64,000 bases of DNA from Marivirga sericea (GCF_900177665.1 NZ_FXAW01000005.1:248001-312000); one strand, 5' to 3'. Counted from the stretch's first letter, positions 9,601 through 18,783 are shown. The notes: generated by a model from the sequence alone, not told the origin. Program-made: numbers and translations.

Positions 9601-10246
9601 AATACTACTAGCAGATGACCACCAATTAGTTAGAAATGGCATCAAAATATTTCTAGAATCGGAAGAAGACTTTGAGGTGATAGGAGAAGCTAAAAATGGA
9701 AACGAAGCAATTAAAAAAAATGAAGAATTAGAACCGGAAGTAGTATTGCTAGATATATCTATGCCAGAAAAAAATGGGCTTGAAGCTGTACCTGAGATAC
9801 TTTCAGCAAAAAATAAGCCCAAAATTGTAATGCTAAGTATGTATTTGGACGAGCAATATATTAATTCATGTATGGAAGCTGGTGTGCACGGCTATATTCA
9901 CAAAGGGGCTGATAAAGAAGAACTAATCAGTGGAGTCAAAAAAGTGATGGACGGAGTCAGTTTTTACAGCAAAGAGGTTCGAGATGTAATGGTCAATAAT
10001 TACATCACAAGCCTGAAAAAGAAAAAACAGCAACTTACGCAACCGAAAATAAACTTAACCAAGAGAGAATTGGAGATTGTAAAATTAATAATGAAAGGTT
10101 ATACAAGTAATCAGATTGCCGAAGAACTTTTTATCAGTAATAGGACTGTTGATACGCACAGGGCAAATCTGATGCAAAAGCTCGAAGTCAAAAATTCCAT
10201 TGAATTAATTAATAAGGTGACAGAAGAGAATCTGTTGAATAATTAG
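9593..10246 (+). CDS. NarL/FixJ-family response regulator
   Basis: A 217-residue protein with an N-terminal receiver (DD at 8-9, Asp54 in VLLDIS, Lys in IHKGAD) and a C-terminal LuxR-type helix-turn-helix (LTKRELEIVKLIMKGYT, with the SNRTVDTHRANLM recognition segment). It overlaps the kinase gene by 8 nt and is its evident partner. It binds DNA as a transcription factor; targets are unknown. Confidence 0.93.
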   Translation: MLKILLADDHQLVRNGIKIFLESEEDFEVIGEAKNGNEAIKKNEELEPEVVLLDISMPEKNGLEAVPEILSAKNKPKIVMLSMYLDEQYINSCMEAGVHGYIHKGADKEELISGVKKVMDGVSFYSKEVRDVMVNNYITSLKKKKQQLTQPKINLTKRELEIVKLIMKGYTSNQIAEELFISNRTVDTHRANLMQKLEVKNSIELINKVTEENLLNN

Positions 10247-10336
10247 AAATGTTCTAAAATCGAATTCGAAACCTTAGCAAAATATTTTCGCTACATGTTA
10301 GAGTTACTATAGCAATTCATCACGAAATAATAGCAA

Positions 10337-10600
10337 TTGAAACCAAGTAAGAGCCACAATAACCATATCTTTATCTGTACAGGAAAAGACTGCCAGAAAA
10401 ACGGATGCGATCAGCTAAAGTCTGACCTAAAGAAAAACGTTAAAGTTCATAAAATCAAAAACGTAAGCTTGGTAAAAACAAAATGCATGGATTATTGCAA
10501 ACTAGGACCCAACTTGGTGGTCAATGGAGAATTACTTCATGATTGCCAGTCAGAAGATATTCCTGAAATTCTGCAAAAACTTGAAAACAGGCATCCCTAA
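10337..10600 (+). CDS. Thioredoxin-like [2Fe-2S] ferredoxin
   Basis: An 87-residue protein with Cys at positions 14, 19, 24, 50 and 54. The arrangement FICTGKDC and KCMDYCKLGP matches the shorter thioredoxin-fold [2Fe-2S] ferredoxin family, also seen as subunits of NuoE and hydrogenases. There is no ATG ahead of the cluster-binding motif. The first codon after an in-frame stop is TTG at 10337, so a TTG start is proposed. It has no partner enzyme next to it; its redox partner is unknown. Confidence 0.8.
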   Translation: MKPSKSHNNHIFICTGKDCQKNGCDQLKSDLKKNVKVHKIKNVSLVKTKCMDYCKLGPNLVVNGELLHDCQSEDIPEILQKLENRHP

Positions 10601-10732
10601 AAGATATATAAAGCGCCTAATCCAAATACTATTTCCTTACAAAAAGCAAACCTAAGATGCTATTTAAGAGTTATTACTCCCGAATTCAATGTATCAACAT
10701 TAATTTCTGACAAATCCAGACAAGAGATTCAT

Positions 10733-11920
10733 ATGACTAAAGCCCCTTTATATACGAAAGATTTCTTACTCCACTGCTTTAGTTATCTTCTGATGGCGGT
10801 TTCATTTTATTTTTTACTTCCTACCCTACCCACTTTTGTTACTGATGTATTAGGTGAAAGTGCTGATAAAGTGGGTTATATAATTGGTATTTATGCATTA
10901 TCGGCCTTGGTGGTAAGGCCTTTAAGTGGCTATGCTTTTGATAAATATGGAAGAAGGAAATTATTTCTTTTTGCCATGTTTTGCTATGCTTTAGTGATGG
11001 CTGCTTATGGGTTAGCTGCTTCTTTCATGTTCCTGCTATTTTTAAGATTAGTAAATGGAGGATTCTGGGGAATTGTAACGACTGGTGGTGGCACGATAAC
11101 TTCTGATCTGGTTCCAGATAGCAGAAGAGGAGAAGGAATCGGTATATTCGGGTTATCTATGACCGTGAGTATGGCTATAGGCCCACTTGTCGGCCTACAA
11201 ATTTTAAAGGAAACTGGAAGCTATCAAGCCCTTTTCATTACATCAGGAGTACTATGCTCTTTGGCTGTTGTCATGTCCTTCTTTGTGAATCACCCTAAGA
11301 TCAGTAACAGAAAAAACAAGCTAAGTTGGGAGAATGTATTTGAACCAAAAGTACTTAAAGTTTCTATGGTGATGCTTTTATTAGCATTTCCTTTTGCAGG
11401 TATCATGTCTTTTATCACCCTTTTTGCAAAAGAGCTATCCATTGAAAGCACAGGAATGTTTTTCCTCATTTATGCAATAGGAGTTAGTATTATTCGGCCT
11501 TCTACAGGCAAGATGATGGATAGGAAAGGACCCGCTTTTGTAATGTTGCTAAGCTTTATTGGTACCATATCAGGATTGATTCTCTTATCGCAAAGCACAG
11601 CTGAGCCCAGCTTTTTAGTGGCAGGCTTTGTGTTGGGTTTAGGTAATGGTATTGTGATGCCAACGCTACAAACCATGGTCATCAATATGGTAAAACCTGA
11701 AAAAAGAGGAGTTGCTACTAGCACTTTCTTTTCTTCCATCGACTTAGGAATAGGAATTGGCGCTTTTTTCTTAGGAAATATTGTAGAAATTTTTTCGCTA
11801 TCGCAGATGTACTTATTTTGCGCTATCGGTATGCTTATTCCAGCTGCACTGTTCTTTGGAATAACCTTATCCGATTATAAGAAAAAATCCAAAATAAGTT
11901 TAGAAACTGCCAATGCTTGA
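10733..11920 (+). CDS. MFS transporter
   Basis: A 395-residue protein with about 12 membrane helices. It shows the major facilitator signature between helices 2 and 3 (SGYAFDKYGRRK) and a second copy in the C-terminal half (TGKMMDRKGP). It resembles the arabinose-efflux/multidrug class of the family; substrate cannot be told. The next gene starts 8 nt before this stop, so the transporter and the class V aminotransferase are translationally coupled. Confidence 0.88.
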   Translation: MTKAPLYTKDFLLHCFSYLLMAVSFYFLLPTLPTFVTDVLGESADKVGYIIGIYALSALVVRPLSGYAFDKYGRRKLFLFAMFCYALVMAAYGLAASFMFLLFLRLVNGGFWGIVTTGGGTITSDLVPDSRRGEGIGIFGLSMTVSMAIGPLVGLQILKETGSYQALFITSGVLCSLAVVMSFFVNHPKISNRKNKLSWENVFEPKVLKVSMVMLLLAFPFAGIMSFITLFAKELSIESTGMFFLIYAIGVSIIRPSTGKMMDRKGPAFVMLLSFIGTISGLILLSQSTAEPSFLVAGFVLGLGNGIVMPTLQTMVINMVKPEKRGVATSTFFSSIDLGIGIGAFFLGNIVEIFSLSQMYLFCAIGMLIPAALFFGITLSDYKKKSKISLETANA

Positions 11921-12995
11921 ATTATACTTTACCCCAGGTCCATCAGCTTTATATTTCACAGCTGAAGAGCATATTAAAACTGCTTTGAAAAAAGGTGTGT
12001 GCTCCACTTCGCATAGAGGGCAACAATTCAAAGATATTTATAAAGAATGCCAACAAAACTTGAGAAAGTTAATGGACATTCCAGAAGATTATCATGTGCT
12101 GATTACGTCATCAGCCAATGAGGCTTGGGAAAGAATAATAGAAAATTGCGTGGAAGATGAAAGTTACCATGTAAGTATGGGGGCCTTCTCTCAGCGTTTT
12201 GCAAAGATAGCTACTCAGCTGGGTAGAACAGCACATGAATTAGTAGCAGAGGATGGTACTGTGCCTGATTTTAAAGCAATTGAAGTGCCTATAAGTGCTG
12301 AACTCATTACAATTTGTCTAAATGAATCTGCTTGTGGAACAACCTTTCCGCTGGACAGCATAAATGCACTAAGAGAAAAATATCCCGATAAATTAATTGC
12401 AATTGATGGCGTTTCAGGAGTACCTGTTATACCGATTGATTTCAGAAATATTGACACGCTATATTTTTCAGTCCAAAAAGCATTTGGGTTGCCTGCTGGA
12501 TTAGGTATTTGGATAGTGAATAATAGATGCTTAGAGAAAGCTAAAACTTTAGAGGCCAAAGGCAAAGTCACCGGTTCTTATCACCGGTTACCAGACATGG
12601 TCGAAAAAGCTCAAGTTTATCAGACCGCTGAGACACCCAATATCTTAGGAATCTACACTTTAGCAAAAGTAGCTGCTGATATGCTGGAAAAAGGCACTTT
12701 AGCAATCAGAAGAGAAATAGATTATAAATCAGCTATTCTAAACCAAGTAATTGATGCACATCCACAACTCCATCATTTTGTGGAAAATGACAAATATGTT
12801 TCAAAGACTGTAAAGGTCATAAAAACCGATTTTGATAGTGGCTTGCTAATTGAACACCTCAAGCAGCGGAAAATCCATGTCGGAACTGGCTATGGCGGCT
12901 ATAAAAACCAGCAAATCCGTATTGCCAACTTCCCCACGCATTCTAAAGAACAAACTGAAATGTTGGTAGATTTGATTGAAGCTTTCAGAGCATAA
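11913..12995 (+). CDS. Class V pyridoxal-phosphate aminotransferase (SerC-like)
   Basis: A 360-residue fold-type I PLP enzyme. The cofactor Asp is D165 (LIAIDGVSG) and the Schiff-base Lys is K189 (YFSVQKAFGLP). The C-terminal part VGTGYGGY-KNQQIRIANFPTHS is close to phosphoserine aminotransferase and alanine-glyoxylate aminotransferase relatives. The N-terminal YFTPGPSALY fits SerC-like proteins. It is coupled to an MFS transporter rather than serA, so phosphoserine may not be the substrate. No close functional assignment is justified. Confidence 0.85.
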   Translation: MLELYFTPGPSALYFTAEEHIKTALKKGVCSTSHRGQQFKDIYKECQQNLRKLMDIPEDYHVLITSSANEAWERIIENCVEDESYHVSMGAFSQRFAKIATQLGRTAHELVAEDGTVPDFKAIEVPISAELITICLNESACGTTFPLDSINALREKYPDKLIAIDGVSGVPVIPIDFRNIDTLYFSVQKAFGLPAGLGIWIVNNRCLEKAKTLEAKGKVTGSYHRLPDMVEKAQVYQTAETPNILGIYTLAKVAADMLEKGTLAIRREIDYKSAILNQVIDAHPQLHHFVENDKYVSKTVKVIKTDFDSGLLIEHLKQRKIHVGTGYGGYKNQQIRIANFPTHSKEQTEMLVDLIEAFRA

Positions 12996-13030
12996 AAATG
13001 AACTAAACCTCAACTTTAAACTCTCAACCA

Positions 13031-13504
13031 ATGAAAAATTTATTACTAATTCTATTTCTTGCAATTTCTCAAGTAGGAATTTGTCAAAATGATGTACCCC
13101 TAATAGAACGAGAAGGTAATTTGGTCAGTAACCGTTATTTCATTTTAGGTCAAGAAGTATCAGAAAGGCAAGTGCTGAGAATGATGAAACCCTTTGAAGT
13201 TTCGCACAAAAGAATGAAGTCATCAAGAAGATGGGCTTTTACTTCATCAATTGTAGCGGGCTTTGGTGTTGGGGCATTCATGCCTACCTTTTTCGATCCA
13301 ACTCCAGAAGTTACACTTCCATTGCTGATCACCGGAGTTAGTCTAATTGCTATAGCAGTCCCACTTAAAAAATTAGCCAATAGGAAAGCGGACGAGGCCA
13401 TAGAGCTCTATAATTCAAGAAAATTGCTAGGGGAAAAGAGATATAAACCTGAGTTCAATTTAACTTTTGCTCCTTCTGGAATAGGGCTAAATATGATTTT
13501 TTAA
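13031..13504 (+). CDS. Small exported or membrane protein of unknown function
   Basis: A 157-residue protein with an N-terminal signal sequence (cut near SQVGICQ), a polar stretch and then two hydrophobic segments (about 77-93 and 97-114) around a FDPTPEV turn, ending in LTFAPSGIGLNMIF. This layout is common in small bacteroidete envelope proteins of unknown function. It starts 35 nt after the aminotransferase stop and may be in the same transcript. No family was recognised. Confidence 0.6.
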   Translation: MKNLLLILFLAISQVGICQNDVPLIEREGNLVSNRYFILGQEVSERQVLRMMKPFEVSHKRMKSSRRWAFTSSIVAGFGVGAFMPTFFDPTPEVTLPLLITGVSLIAIAVPLKKLANRKADEAIELYNSRKLLGEKRYKPEFNLTFAPSGIGLNMIF

Positions 13505-13531
13505 AAATTGGTCAAATTGAACACTTTGGAT

Positions 13532-14131
13532 TTAGCTATCTTTCTTAGGACTGTAGATTATTATGATTTGAATTACGATAGCCAGAAAAATAAGAATATA
13601 TATTTCAATTTGAGTGAACAAATCAACAGTACCCATTGCTCTGCGACTTATTTCAAATTGTCGACTTCCCTCCGCAAGTTGAATTTCGGCCAAGTTTTTT
13701 AAGTCTCTTTTAACAACTTGGAACAGATTTAGAAGCGTTGAATCTTGAACGTAATTGGATTGAATAAAGTCCATTTCATTTTTTCTTAACTCAATTAAAT
13801 TCCTTTTGAAGTCATTCAGAAATAGTTCTTCTTTATTGGTTAGTTTAGTTTGAGCATAACTTAAAAGATGTCCATCTATCTCACTATTTATTTGTTTATT
13901 TTGCTTGGCGTAGAAGCTAGCATCTGCCTCGATGGCCGCAATCTCTTTTTGGTGAATATCAGTGGTTATTTTAAGAATTAAATCCTTGACCACTAATCTG
14001 TCTTCATAAATTGTTTCAACAGCAGCATTCATTCGGGAGAAATTACTCCTATCAACTAGATTAGTTGTTATAATAAGTGACAATATCATCAGTATACCTA
14101 ATATCCACTTTATTTTATCGAATAGCTCCAT
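13532..14131 (-). CDS. Orphan four-helix-bundle (4HB_MCP-like) receptor domain protein
   Basis: A 199-residue protein with a membrane helix at about 8-26, an extracytoplasmic all-helical region of about 145 residues, a second membrane helix at about 172-192 and only seven cytoplasmic residues. The periplasmic part has the length and pattern of the 4HB_MCP ligand-binding bundle of chemoreceptors (start DRSNFSRMNAAVETIYEDRL). There is no HAMP, kinase or MCP domain. It must signal through a partner, if it signals at all. It converges with the gene ending at 13504 and ends 27 nt away. Confidence 0.65.
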   Translation of the reverse strand: MELFDKIKWILGILMILSLIITTNLVDRSNFSRMNAAVETIYEDRLVVKDLILKITTDIHQKEIAAIEADASFYAKQNKQINSEIDGHLLSYAQTKLTNKEELFLNDFKRNLIELRKNEMDFIQSNYVQDSTLLNLFQVVKRDLKNLAEIQLAEGSRQFEISRRAMGTVDLFTQIEIYILIFLAIVIQIIIIYSPKKDS

Positions 14132-14178
14132 CTAGTTTTTTTTTTGTGTAATAATAAGTATATGTCTGATTATAAAAA

Positions 14179-14207
14179 AGGCTATCTTTTATTATTTAAG
14201 ATAGCCT
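14179..14207 (-). terminator. Rho-independent terminator
   Basis: A perfect 10-bp stem, AGGCTATCTT with AAGATAGCCT, has a 9-nt loop. Read on the minus strand it is followed by a T run. It ends the two-gene transcript of the coiled-coil protein and its lipoprotein neighbour. Confidence 0.8.
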
Positions 14208-14230
14208 AACAATCTTGGAGAGTCAAATCA

Positions 14231-14884
14231 TTATTCTTCAATTTCTACCTCTTCCACTTTATTAATTTTTTCCTTTTGAAGTTTCTTTGTTTCCATCATT
14301 TTGTCATGCACCCGATTATGCTGTACTTTTAATCGTTCTTTAGCTTCAGCCACTTTTTGTTCAGCTTCTCTAATTTTTTCTTTCTTTTTGGCTAAGTCCT
14401 CATCAGAAATAGTTCCCTCTTGCTCAGTCTTTAACAATCTTTCTTTAGCTTCCGCTATTTTCTCTTCCGATCTTATTATGGCTTCTTCCGCTTTTTGCAT
14501 ATTTTGATGAGTAGCCATCATTTTCTTTTTTGCTTCTTCAGAACGAATATGTCCAAATTCCTGTCCCGACCCATCTCCGCTCATTTTTCCATGATGCTTC
14601 TCATAATGATCATCTTCTGATTTACCTTTTCTCTTTTGCAAAGGTTTACCCTCCATATGCTTATCAGATTTATGCATTTCTTTATGCTCTTGATCCATTA
14701 CCTCCTGACTCTCCAACTCTTTTTCTATTTCTTCACTAATTTCACTTGAAGTTTTACTTTTCTTCATTTCCTTCTTCTCCTGAGATTTTTCGGATTTACC
14801 TTGGGCATAACTTTCAAACTGGAACATTGCTATAAATAAAAGCAGAGAAAAATAAATAATCGATTTTTTACAAGTAGATTTCAT
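14231..14884 (-). CDS. Exported Lys/Glu-rich coiled-coil protein, unknown function
   Basis: A 217-residue protein with a signal sequence ending near ESYAQ. The rest is nearly all charged, with many Lys, Glu and His-Met residues and long heptad-like helices (for example AEAKERLLKTEQE and AEQKVAEAKERLKV). Cysteines are absent from the mature part. It follows a small lipoprotein gene after 11 nt, so the two are probably co-transcribed and may act together at the cell envelope. No enzyme motif is visible. Confidence 0.6.
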   Translation of the reverse strand: MKSTCKKSIIYFSLLLFIAMFQFESYAQGKSEKSQEKKEMKKSKTSSEISEEIEKELESQEVMDQEHKEMHKSDKHMEGKPLQKRKGKSEDDHYEKHHGKMSGDGSGQEFGHIRSEEAKKKMMATHQNMQKAEEAIIRSEEKIAEAKERLLKTEQEGTISDEDLAKKKEKIREAEQKVAEAKERLKVQHNRVHDKMMETKKLQKEKINKVEEVEIEE

Positions 14885-14895
14885 AGTCTTGTTAT

Positions 14896-15102
14896 TTAAA
14901 TATCTTCTAATAATTTTTCAACTTCTTCTTCTGTTTCTTCTGCTTGTTTCTTTGCTTTTTCAGAAGATTTTTCAACTTCATCCGCAATCTTTTCTTCCTC
15001 CATCTTAAGCTCTTCAGAGGAATTATCTTTCGATTCTGATCCACCGCATGAAGCCATTAAAAAAATCGTAGCAGTGCAAAGCATAAAAATATACTTTTTC
15101 AT
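14896..15102 (-). CDS. Small lipoprotein with charged helical tail
   Basis: A 68-residue protein. The signal peptide ends in a lipobox (FLMASCGG), giving a lipidated Cys at residue 19, followed by about 48 residues very rich in Glu, Lys and Ser that should form one helix. It is in tandem with the coiled-coil exported protein 11 nt downstream. It is comparable in size to helical outer-membrane lipoproteins such as Lpp, but no homology is claimed. Confidence 0.6.
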   Translation of the reverse strand: MKKYIFMLCTATIFLMASCGGSESKDNSSEELKMEEEKIADEVEKSSEKAKKQAEETEEEVEKLLEDI

Positions 15103-15175
15103 AGTTTCAAATTAAGTTTGGTTTTCATCTGAATATAAGAATAATTTTAATTCAAGAATACCAATTACCAAATAA

Positions 15176-15661
15176 TTAACTTGTAAACACAGAAACCTCC
15201 AAATCATCTTTACAATTATCCAATAGTTCCTGTTGCGACTTATACATCGTAGGATGAACTAAGTCCGGGTTAATCTCAACTAACGGTATTAAAGTGAAAC
15301 GTCTTTGAGGAATTCCAGCGTGCGGAATCTCCAAATTATCATCTTTTAAAATGAAATTATGATAATACAAAATATCAATATCAATTAATCGCTCTCCCCA
15401 TTTCGCCTTCCTTATTCTCCCTAATTCAAGTTCTATTGCTAAAATGAGTTTTAATAATTTCTGAGGTGGATGCCCAGTGTCTACCTGCAAAACTTGATTT
15501 AAAAATGCTTGCTGATCCGTTTTACCCCAAGCAGCAGTTTCATAAACCGAGGATTTTTTCAAAATCGTAATACCATTATTTTCTAAGGATTCGATCGCTT
15601 TCACTAATACTTTCTGCCTATTTCCCATGTTGCTACCAAGTAGTAAGAATATCCCTTCCAT
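15176..15661 (-). CDS. folK: 2-amino-4-hydroxy-6-hydroxymethyldihydropteridine pyrophosphokinase
   Basis: A 161-residue HPPK that transfers pyrophosphate from ATP to the pterin in folate synthesis. Motifs seen are the N-terminal LLLGSNMGNR, the middle ELGRIRKAKWGERLIDIDILYY (catalytic Arg/Asp pair region) and the C-terminal IPHAGIPQRRFTLIPLVEI. The length is normal. It is divergent from sppA with a 134-nt gap. Confidence 0.95.
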   Translation of the reverse strand: MEGIFLLLGSNMGNRQKVLVKAIESLENNGITILKKSSVYETAAWGKTDQQAFLNQVLQVDTGHPPQKLLKLILAIELELGRIRKAKWGERLIDIDILYYHNFILKDDNLEIPHAGIPQRRFTLIPLVEINPDLVHPTMYKSQQELLDNCKDDLEVSVFTS

Positions 15662-15795
15662 AATTAAGTTTTGCCATCAATACAAATATGCTTTTATATC
15701 AAATTAATTTATAGCTAATTTGTAAGTTGAATGCAATATTAAGTGTTTTAATACTGCAGTAAAATTTAATCGATTATCAATCCTTATTTTATTTT

Positions 15796-17547
15796 ATGAA
15801 AAGTTTCTTTAAAATCCTTTTTGCAAGCCTACTTGCTTTGATCATTTTCTTCGTTGGCTTCTTTCTAATCTTTGCTGGAATTGCTTCACAAGACAGTGAA
15901 GTTAAAATTTCTGAAAACTCTTTTTTAGAAATTAAGCTTAACCGCCCAATCGTAGAGATGACCTCAGATGATCCTTTTGCTGAATTTAGCCAAGCGCTTA
16001 CCAATGAGCCTACTCCTATCAGTTTAAGAGATATTTTAGAATCCATCGACCATGCCAAAACAGACGACAAAATAAAAGGCATCTATCTGGATGCACCATT
16101 TGTAATGGCAGGTTTTGCTCAAATTGAAGAAATACGAAATGCATTGATTGATTTTAAGACAGCAGGGAAGCCCGTTTTAGCATATAGCGAATCCTTTTCC
16201 GAGACAGGCTATTATATCGCTTCTGTAGCAGATAACATCGTTTTAAACCCTGCAGGAATGCTTGACATGAGCGGATTAACTTCCGAAGTCACTTTCTTCA
16301 AAGGAACTTTTGAAAAACTTAATATTGAACCTCAAATATTCAGAGTTGGTACCTTCAAAAGTGCTGTTGAGCCCTTCATCAGAAAAGATATGAGTGAAGC
16401 AAGTAAAGAGCAAATCAGTGTACTTTTAAACTCCGTATATGGTGTTTTTATTAATAATATTGCTACTTCTAGAGGTATAGACCCTACCGAACTAAGAGCT
16501 ATTTCTGATAAACTGAAAGTAAGAACTACGGAAGATGCTTTGAATTATAAGTTAGTAACTCAATTGGGCTACTATGATGAAGTACTAACTAAAATGAGAG
16601 AAATTGCTGGATTGGAAGAGAATGCTAAAATACCTGTAGTTTCAGTAAAAAAGTATAGCAAATCCTTTGTAGCAGATAAATACAATACAAATAGAATTGC
16701 AGTGATTGTAGCTGAGGGAAATATTGTATCCGGAAAAGGAGGAGAAGGAAGCATTGGATCTGATGTATTTGCTAGAGAAATCAGAAAAGCGCGTCTGGAT
16801 GATAAAATTAAAGCTATAGTTTTGAGAATAAACAGCCCAGGCGGAAGTGCATTAGCATCTGACGTAATGTGGAGAGAAGTTAATCTAGCCAAGAAAGTAA
16901 AACCTGTCATTGCTTCTATGTCAAGTGTTGCTGCTTCCGGAGGTTATTATATGGCCATGGCATGCGACACTATAGTGGCTCAACCTAATACTATCACAGG
17001 CTCTATCGGTATTTTTGCAATTATTCCAGACTTATCGAAATTTATGGATACCAAACTAGGAATCACTTTTGATAGGGTGAGCACTGGAGAGTATTCTGAT
17101 TTATACACTATAAGTAGAAGTTTAAGTGAATCAGAAAAGCAAATCATCCAGAATTCTGTAGAAAGAGGATATGAAGACTTTACTTCAAAAGCGGCCGAAG
17201 GAAGAAATATGCAGATAGATCAATTGCTAAATGTGGCTTCAGGCCGAGTTTGGTCAGGAATTGAAGCGAAAGATAACGGCTTAGTGGATGTACTAGGTGG
17301 TTTTGAAGATGCGGTGAATATAGCTGCTACTTCCGCTGGACTTGCTGAAAACGACTATATGAAAGTGTATTATCCAGAAAAGAAACCATTTTTTCAGCAA
17401 TTGCTAGAAGAAATGGGCTCTTCTGCTAAAGTTTTGCATAAAAAATACACTTACGGAGAAATGGCTCACTATGTAGAGGAGTTAGAATTTGTAATGGAAA
17501 ACAAAGGATTGCAAACAAGAATGCCATTTGATTTGGAAATCAAATAA
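15796..17547 (+). CDS. sppA: Signal peptide peptidase SppA, long (67K) type
   Basis: A 583-residue membrane-anchored serine protease with an N-terminal membrane helix (about 8-30) and two ClpP-like S49 domains in tandem. The catalytic Ser lies in the C-terminal domain (MSSVAASGGYYMAM), and the general-base Lys is in the N-terminal domain (VGTFKSAVEPF). This matches the Ser-Lys dyad of the E. coli-type enzyme. It degrades leftover signal peptides in the membrane. Confidence 0.94.
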   Translation: MKSFFKILFASLLALIIFFVGFFLIFAGIASQDSEVKISENSFLEIKLNRPIVEMTSDDPFAEFSQALTNEPTPISLRDILESIDHAKTDDKIKGIYLDAPFVMAGFAQIEEIRNALIDFKTAGKPVLAYSESFSETGYYIASVADNIVLNPAGMLDMSGLTSEVTFFKGTFEKLNIEPQIFRVGTFKSAVEPFIRKDMSEASKEQISVLLNSVYGVFINNIATSRGIDPTELRAISDKLKVRTTEDALNYKLVTQLGYYDEVLTKMREIAGLEENAKIPVVSVKKYSKSFVADKYNTNRIAVIVAEGNIVSGKGGEGSIGSDVFAREIRKARLDDKIKAIVLRINSPGGSALASDVMWREVNLAKKVKPVIASMSSVAASGGYYMAMACDTIVAQPNTITGSIGIFAIIPDLSKFMDTKLGITFDRVSTGEYSDLYTISRSLSESEKQIIQNSVERGYEDFTSKAAEGRNMQIDQLLNVASGRVWSGIEAKDNGLVDVLGGFEDAVNIAATSAGLAENDYMKVYYPEKKPFFQQLLEEMGSSAKVLHKKYTYGEMAHYVEELEFVMENKGLQTRMPFDLEIK

Positions 17548-17578
17548 TTTGCCCCTTTTTTTACATTATAGTCTAAAA

Positions 17579-17593
17579 ATCAGCTTGGCTGAT
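17579..17593. promoter_or_regulatory. Short perfect inverted repeat upstream of bioB
   Basis: ATCAGC and GCTGAT are separated by TTG, 20 nt ahead of the bioB start. The position fits an operator or a small hairpin in the bioB leader. It is only 6 bp per arm, so a chance origin is possible. Confidence 0.3.
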
Positions 17594-17613
17594 GTTAAAT
17601 TAAAAAAACTAAG

Positions 17614-18612
17614 ATGACAGAAATAAGGAACGACTGGACAAAGGAAGAAATAGAAAAAATATATAATCAACCTATATTAGAATTGATCTATCAGGCAGCT
17701 ACTGTTCATAGAGAGTTTAATGATCCCTCTGAGGTTCAGGTTTGCACCTTATTAAGTGTGAAAACTGGTGGTTGTCCTGAGGACTGTGCCTATTGTCCGC
17801 AAGCAGCTCGTTATCATACGGATGTAAAAGTGCATAAATTATTACCCACTGAGGAAGTGCTAGAAAGCGCTAGGATAGCGAAGGAAAATGGCAGCACCAG
17901 ATTTTGTATGGGTGCAGCTTGGAGGGAAGTAAGAGATAATCGTGATTTTGATAGAGTCTTAGACATGGTAAAAGGCATTAATGAATTAGACCTTGAAGTA
18001 TGTTGTACGCTTGGAATGTTAACGGAATCTCAGGCTCAGAAATTGAAAGAAGCGGGACTGTATGCTTACAATCACAACTTAGACACCTCTGAGGAGCACT
18101 ATGACGACATCATTAGCACGAGAACTTACGATGATAGATTAGATACTATAGGCAATGTAAGAAAAGCAAAAATTTCAGTTTGCTCTGGCGGTATTATTGG
18201 TTTGGGAGAACAACATGAAGATCGAGTAGGAATGCTCCATACACTAGCTACCATGGAAGAGCACCCTGAATCAGTTCCGGTAAATGCATTAGTACCTGTT
18301 CCGGGTACCCCTTTAGAAAAGCAACCTAAAGTTTCTGTTTGGGAAATGGTGAGAATGATCGCAACAGCAAGAATTACTATGCCAAAAGCGATGGTTCGTT
18401 TATCAGCCGGAAGAGTAAGAATGAATCAAGAAGAACAAGCAATGTGCTTTATGGCAGGAGCGAATTCAATTTTTGCAGGAGATAAATTATTAACTACTCC
18501 AAATCCTGAAGTAAATGAAGATGCCGAGTTATTCCAGACTTTAAACTTAAAACCAAGAAAAGCATTTAAAAATGGTGAACCTGCTGTTGAATTTCAGCAA
18601 ATACCGAGTTAA
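17614..18612 (+). CDS. bioB: Biotin synthase
   Basis: A 332-residue radical-SAM enzyme that inserts sulfur into dethiobiotin. The SAM [4Fe-4S] cysteines are C54, C58 and C61 ([10 protein letters not shown]). Conserved segments include [18 protein letters not shown] and the Arg-bearing RLSAGR for the second [2Fe-2S] cluster. The length is typical. No other biotin genes are adjacent. It follows sppA by 66 nt and is closed by the hairpin at 18634. Confidence 0.97.
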   Translation: MTEIRNDWTKEEIEKIYNQPILELIYQAATVHREFNDPSEVQVCTLLSVKTGGCPEDCAYCPQAARYHTDVKVHKLLPTEEVLESARIAKENGSTRFCMGAAWREVRDNRDFDRVLDMVKGINELDLEVCCTLGMLTESQAQKLKEAGLYAYNHNLDTSEEHYDDIISTRTYDDRLDTIGNVRKAKISVCSGGIIGLGEQHEDRVGMLHTLATMEEHPESVPVNALVPVPGTPLEKQPKVSVWEMVRMIATARITMPKAMVRLSAGRVRMNQEEQAMCFMAGANSIFAGDKLLTTPNPEVNEDAELFQTLNLKPRKAFKNGEPAVEFQQIPS

Positions 18613-18633
18613 TTAATTAGTAATTAATAATTT

Positions 18634-18659
18634 AAGGGTAGCTATTTGCTGCCCTTTTT
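18634..18659 (+). terminator. Rho-independent terminator after bioB
   Basis: A 9-bp stem, AAGGGTAGC with GCTGCCCTT (one G-U pair) and a TATTT loop, is followed by a T-rich tail. It lies 22 nt after the bioB stop. Confidence 0.8.
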
Positions 18660-18783
18660 ATTTTGAGCGCAAGCTTGGAAGCTCGTGATAGCTGTTACAT
18701 TTCCACTAACATACCTTCAAAAATTGCTTAAGCCAATTTTTCTTAGCAAATTCAAAAAATATTTTTTTAGTAAACCAGCAATA

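Noticed and set aside
13508-13702. 64-codon plus-strand frame opposite the four-helix-bundle gene
   Set aside because: It is antisense to a better-supported gene, and its translation has no recognisable motif.
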